This document shows, piece by piece, positions 5,389-5,852 of a DNA stretch of 5,852 nt. Where the stretch lies: positions 1 through 5,852 of the forward strand of contig CAINDT010000307.1 of the NCBI GenBank assembly GCA_903847495.1, read 5' to 3'. Within the stretch, counting starts at the first letter, position 1, and each line of letters starts with the position of its first letter. The notes below the pieces were generated by a model. It saw nothing but the letters and a program-made list of their open reading frames with translations. It was not told where the DNA came from and searched no databases. The stretch comes from an uncultured Actinomycetes bacterium. GTDB lineage: Bacteria; Actinomycetota; Thermoleophilia; Gaiellales; F1-60-MAGs149. The position numbers and the translations under genes are program-made.

Positions 5389-5852
5389 GCGCGAAGCTCG
5401 CCGTCGCCATCGTCGCCCACAGCAACCGCGACCTCCTGCTGGAGGCCCTGGCTGCACTGACGGGTTCCGGACGCCCGACGGTCGAGCACACGCTCCACGT
5501 GCTCGACAACGCCTCCGAGGACGGCACGTGCGACGCGGTGCGCGAACGCTTCCCCGACGTCGACCTCGTCGCGCAGGACTTCCGTGACGGCTTCGGCGCC
5601 AACCACAATCGATTGCTCGCCCGCAGCGCCGCGCCCTATCACTTCCTCCTCAACGACGACGCCACGGTCGAGCCCGGGGCGATCGACGCCCTGGTCGCGT
5701 ACCTCGACGCACACCCCGAGGTCGCCGTCGCCGCACCGCGCATCGTCTATCCGGACGGCAGGCATCAGCCGTCGGCCTTCCGCTTCCCCGATCCGGGCAC
5801 CTGTCTGCGCAGCCTGGCCACACTCGGCCAAGCCGGCATCGAGCAGCGCGTC
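5385..5852 (+). CDS. GT2-family glycosyltransferase, 3'-truncated by window
   Basis: The 156 visible residues are the N-terminal part of a GT-A-fold family 2 glycosyltransferase, of the kind that transfers rhamnose or related sugars onto cell-surface glycans from a nucleotide donor. The first strand is KLAVAIVAHSNRD (4-16). DNASEDGT (41-48) matches the VDNaSxDGS motif, DGFGANHN (68-75) matches NxGFgxaxN, and LNDDATVEPGAI (89-100) occupies the LNPDxxvxPGal position that carries the DXD-like metal/nucleotide site. PRIVYPDGRHQPS (118-130) and FRFP complete the rhamnosyltransferase-like pattern. No signal peptide or membrane helix is seen in this part. GTG 5385 is chosen because it overlaps the upstream TGA (GTGA) and gives the standard N-terminus. 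It is the only internal start without a TAnnnT box; GGGG at 5372-5375 is at most a weak ribosome site, so coupling to the epimerase is likely. The acceptor and the C-terminus are unknown. Confidence 0.85.
   Translation, partial: MSAKLAVAIVAHSNRDLLLEALAALTGSGRPTVEHTLHVLDNASEDGTCDAVRERFPDVDLVAQDFRDGFGANHNRLLARSAAPYHFLLNDDATVEPGAIDALVAYLDAHPEVAVAAPRIVYPDGRHQPSAFRFPDPGTCLRSLATLGQAGIEQRV

Noticed and set aside
4411..5457. Long minus-strand frame opposite the epimerase
   Set aside because: The + strand protein has complete SDR motifs. The antisense product is low-complexity and spans the junction of two real genes.

Overview
This is a GC-rich (by eye about 70%) bacterial window with six genes, all on the + strand and packed almost end to end. 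Strong G/C third-position bias, GTG starts and TAnnnT boxes 6-7 bases before start codons (a leaderless-transcript signature) suggest an actinobacterium. The mix of a FlgD-Ig/dimethylformamidase-like surface protein and a rhamnose-type nucleotide-sugar epimerase would fit the Thermoleophilia/Solirubrobacterales, but that placement is inference; no marker gene is present.

Layout. (1) 2-1165: the 3' part of a fumarate reductase/succinate dehydrogenase-type flavoprotein, cut by the window start. (2) 1166-2236: a geranylgeranyl-reductase-like FAD oxidoreductase, whose ATG directly follows the previous stop. (3) 2253-2732: a small double-ACT protein of the DUF2241/COG3602 type. (4) 2743-4233: a membrane-anchored extracytoplasmic protein with a FlgD-like Ig domain and a C-terminal region resembling the N,N-dimethylformamidase beta-subunit domain. 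(5) 4276-5388: an extended-SDR sugar-nucleotide epimerase closest to dTDP-L-rhamnose 4-epimerases. (6) 5385-5852: the N-terminal part of a GT2 glycosyltransferase, overlapping gene 5 by 4 bases and cut by the window end.

How they may work together. Genes 1 and 2 look like a two-flavoprotein redox pair, possibly acting on a quinone, prenyl chain or other unsaturated substrate. Genes 5 and 6 look like the start of a cell-surface glycan module: a deoxysugar donor is made and a GT2 enzyme transfers it. Genes 3 and 4 lie between and have no clear pathway link to either side. The gene spacing looks like one operon, yet four successive starts each carry their own TAnnnT box. The locus may therefore be a series of individually promoted leaderless genes rather than a single transcription unit.

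No RNA genes, insertion sequences, CRISPR repeats or phage genes were seen, and no stretch over 42 bases is non-coding. I found no clear evidence of an undescribed system. The most unusual items are the repeated leaderless-start signature, the degenerate dimethylformamidase-like surface protein, and an epimerase whose usual cysteine-containing insert has no cysteines.
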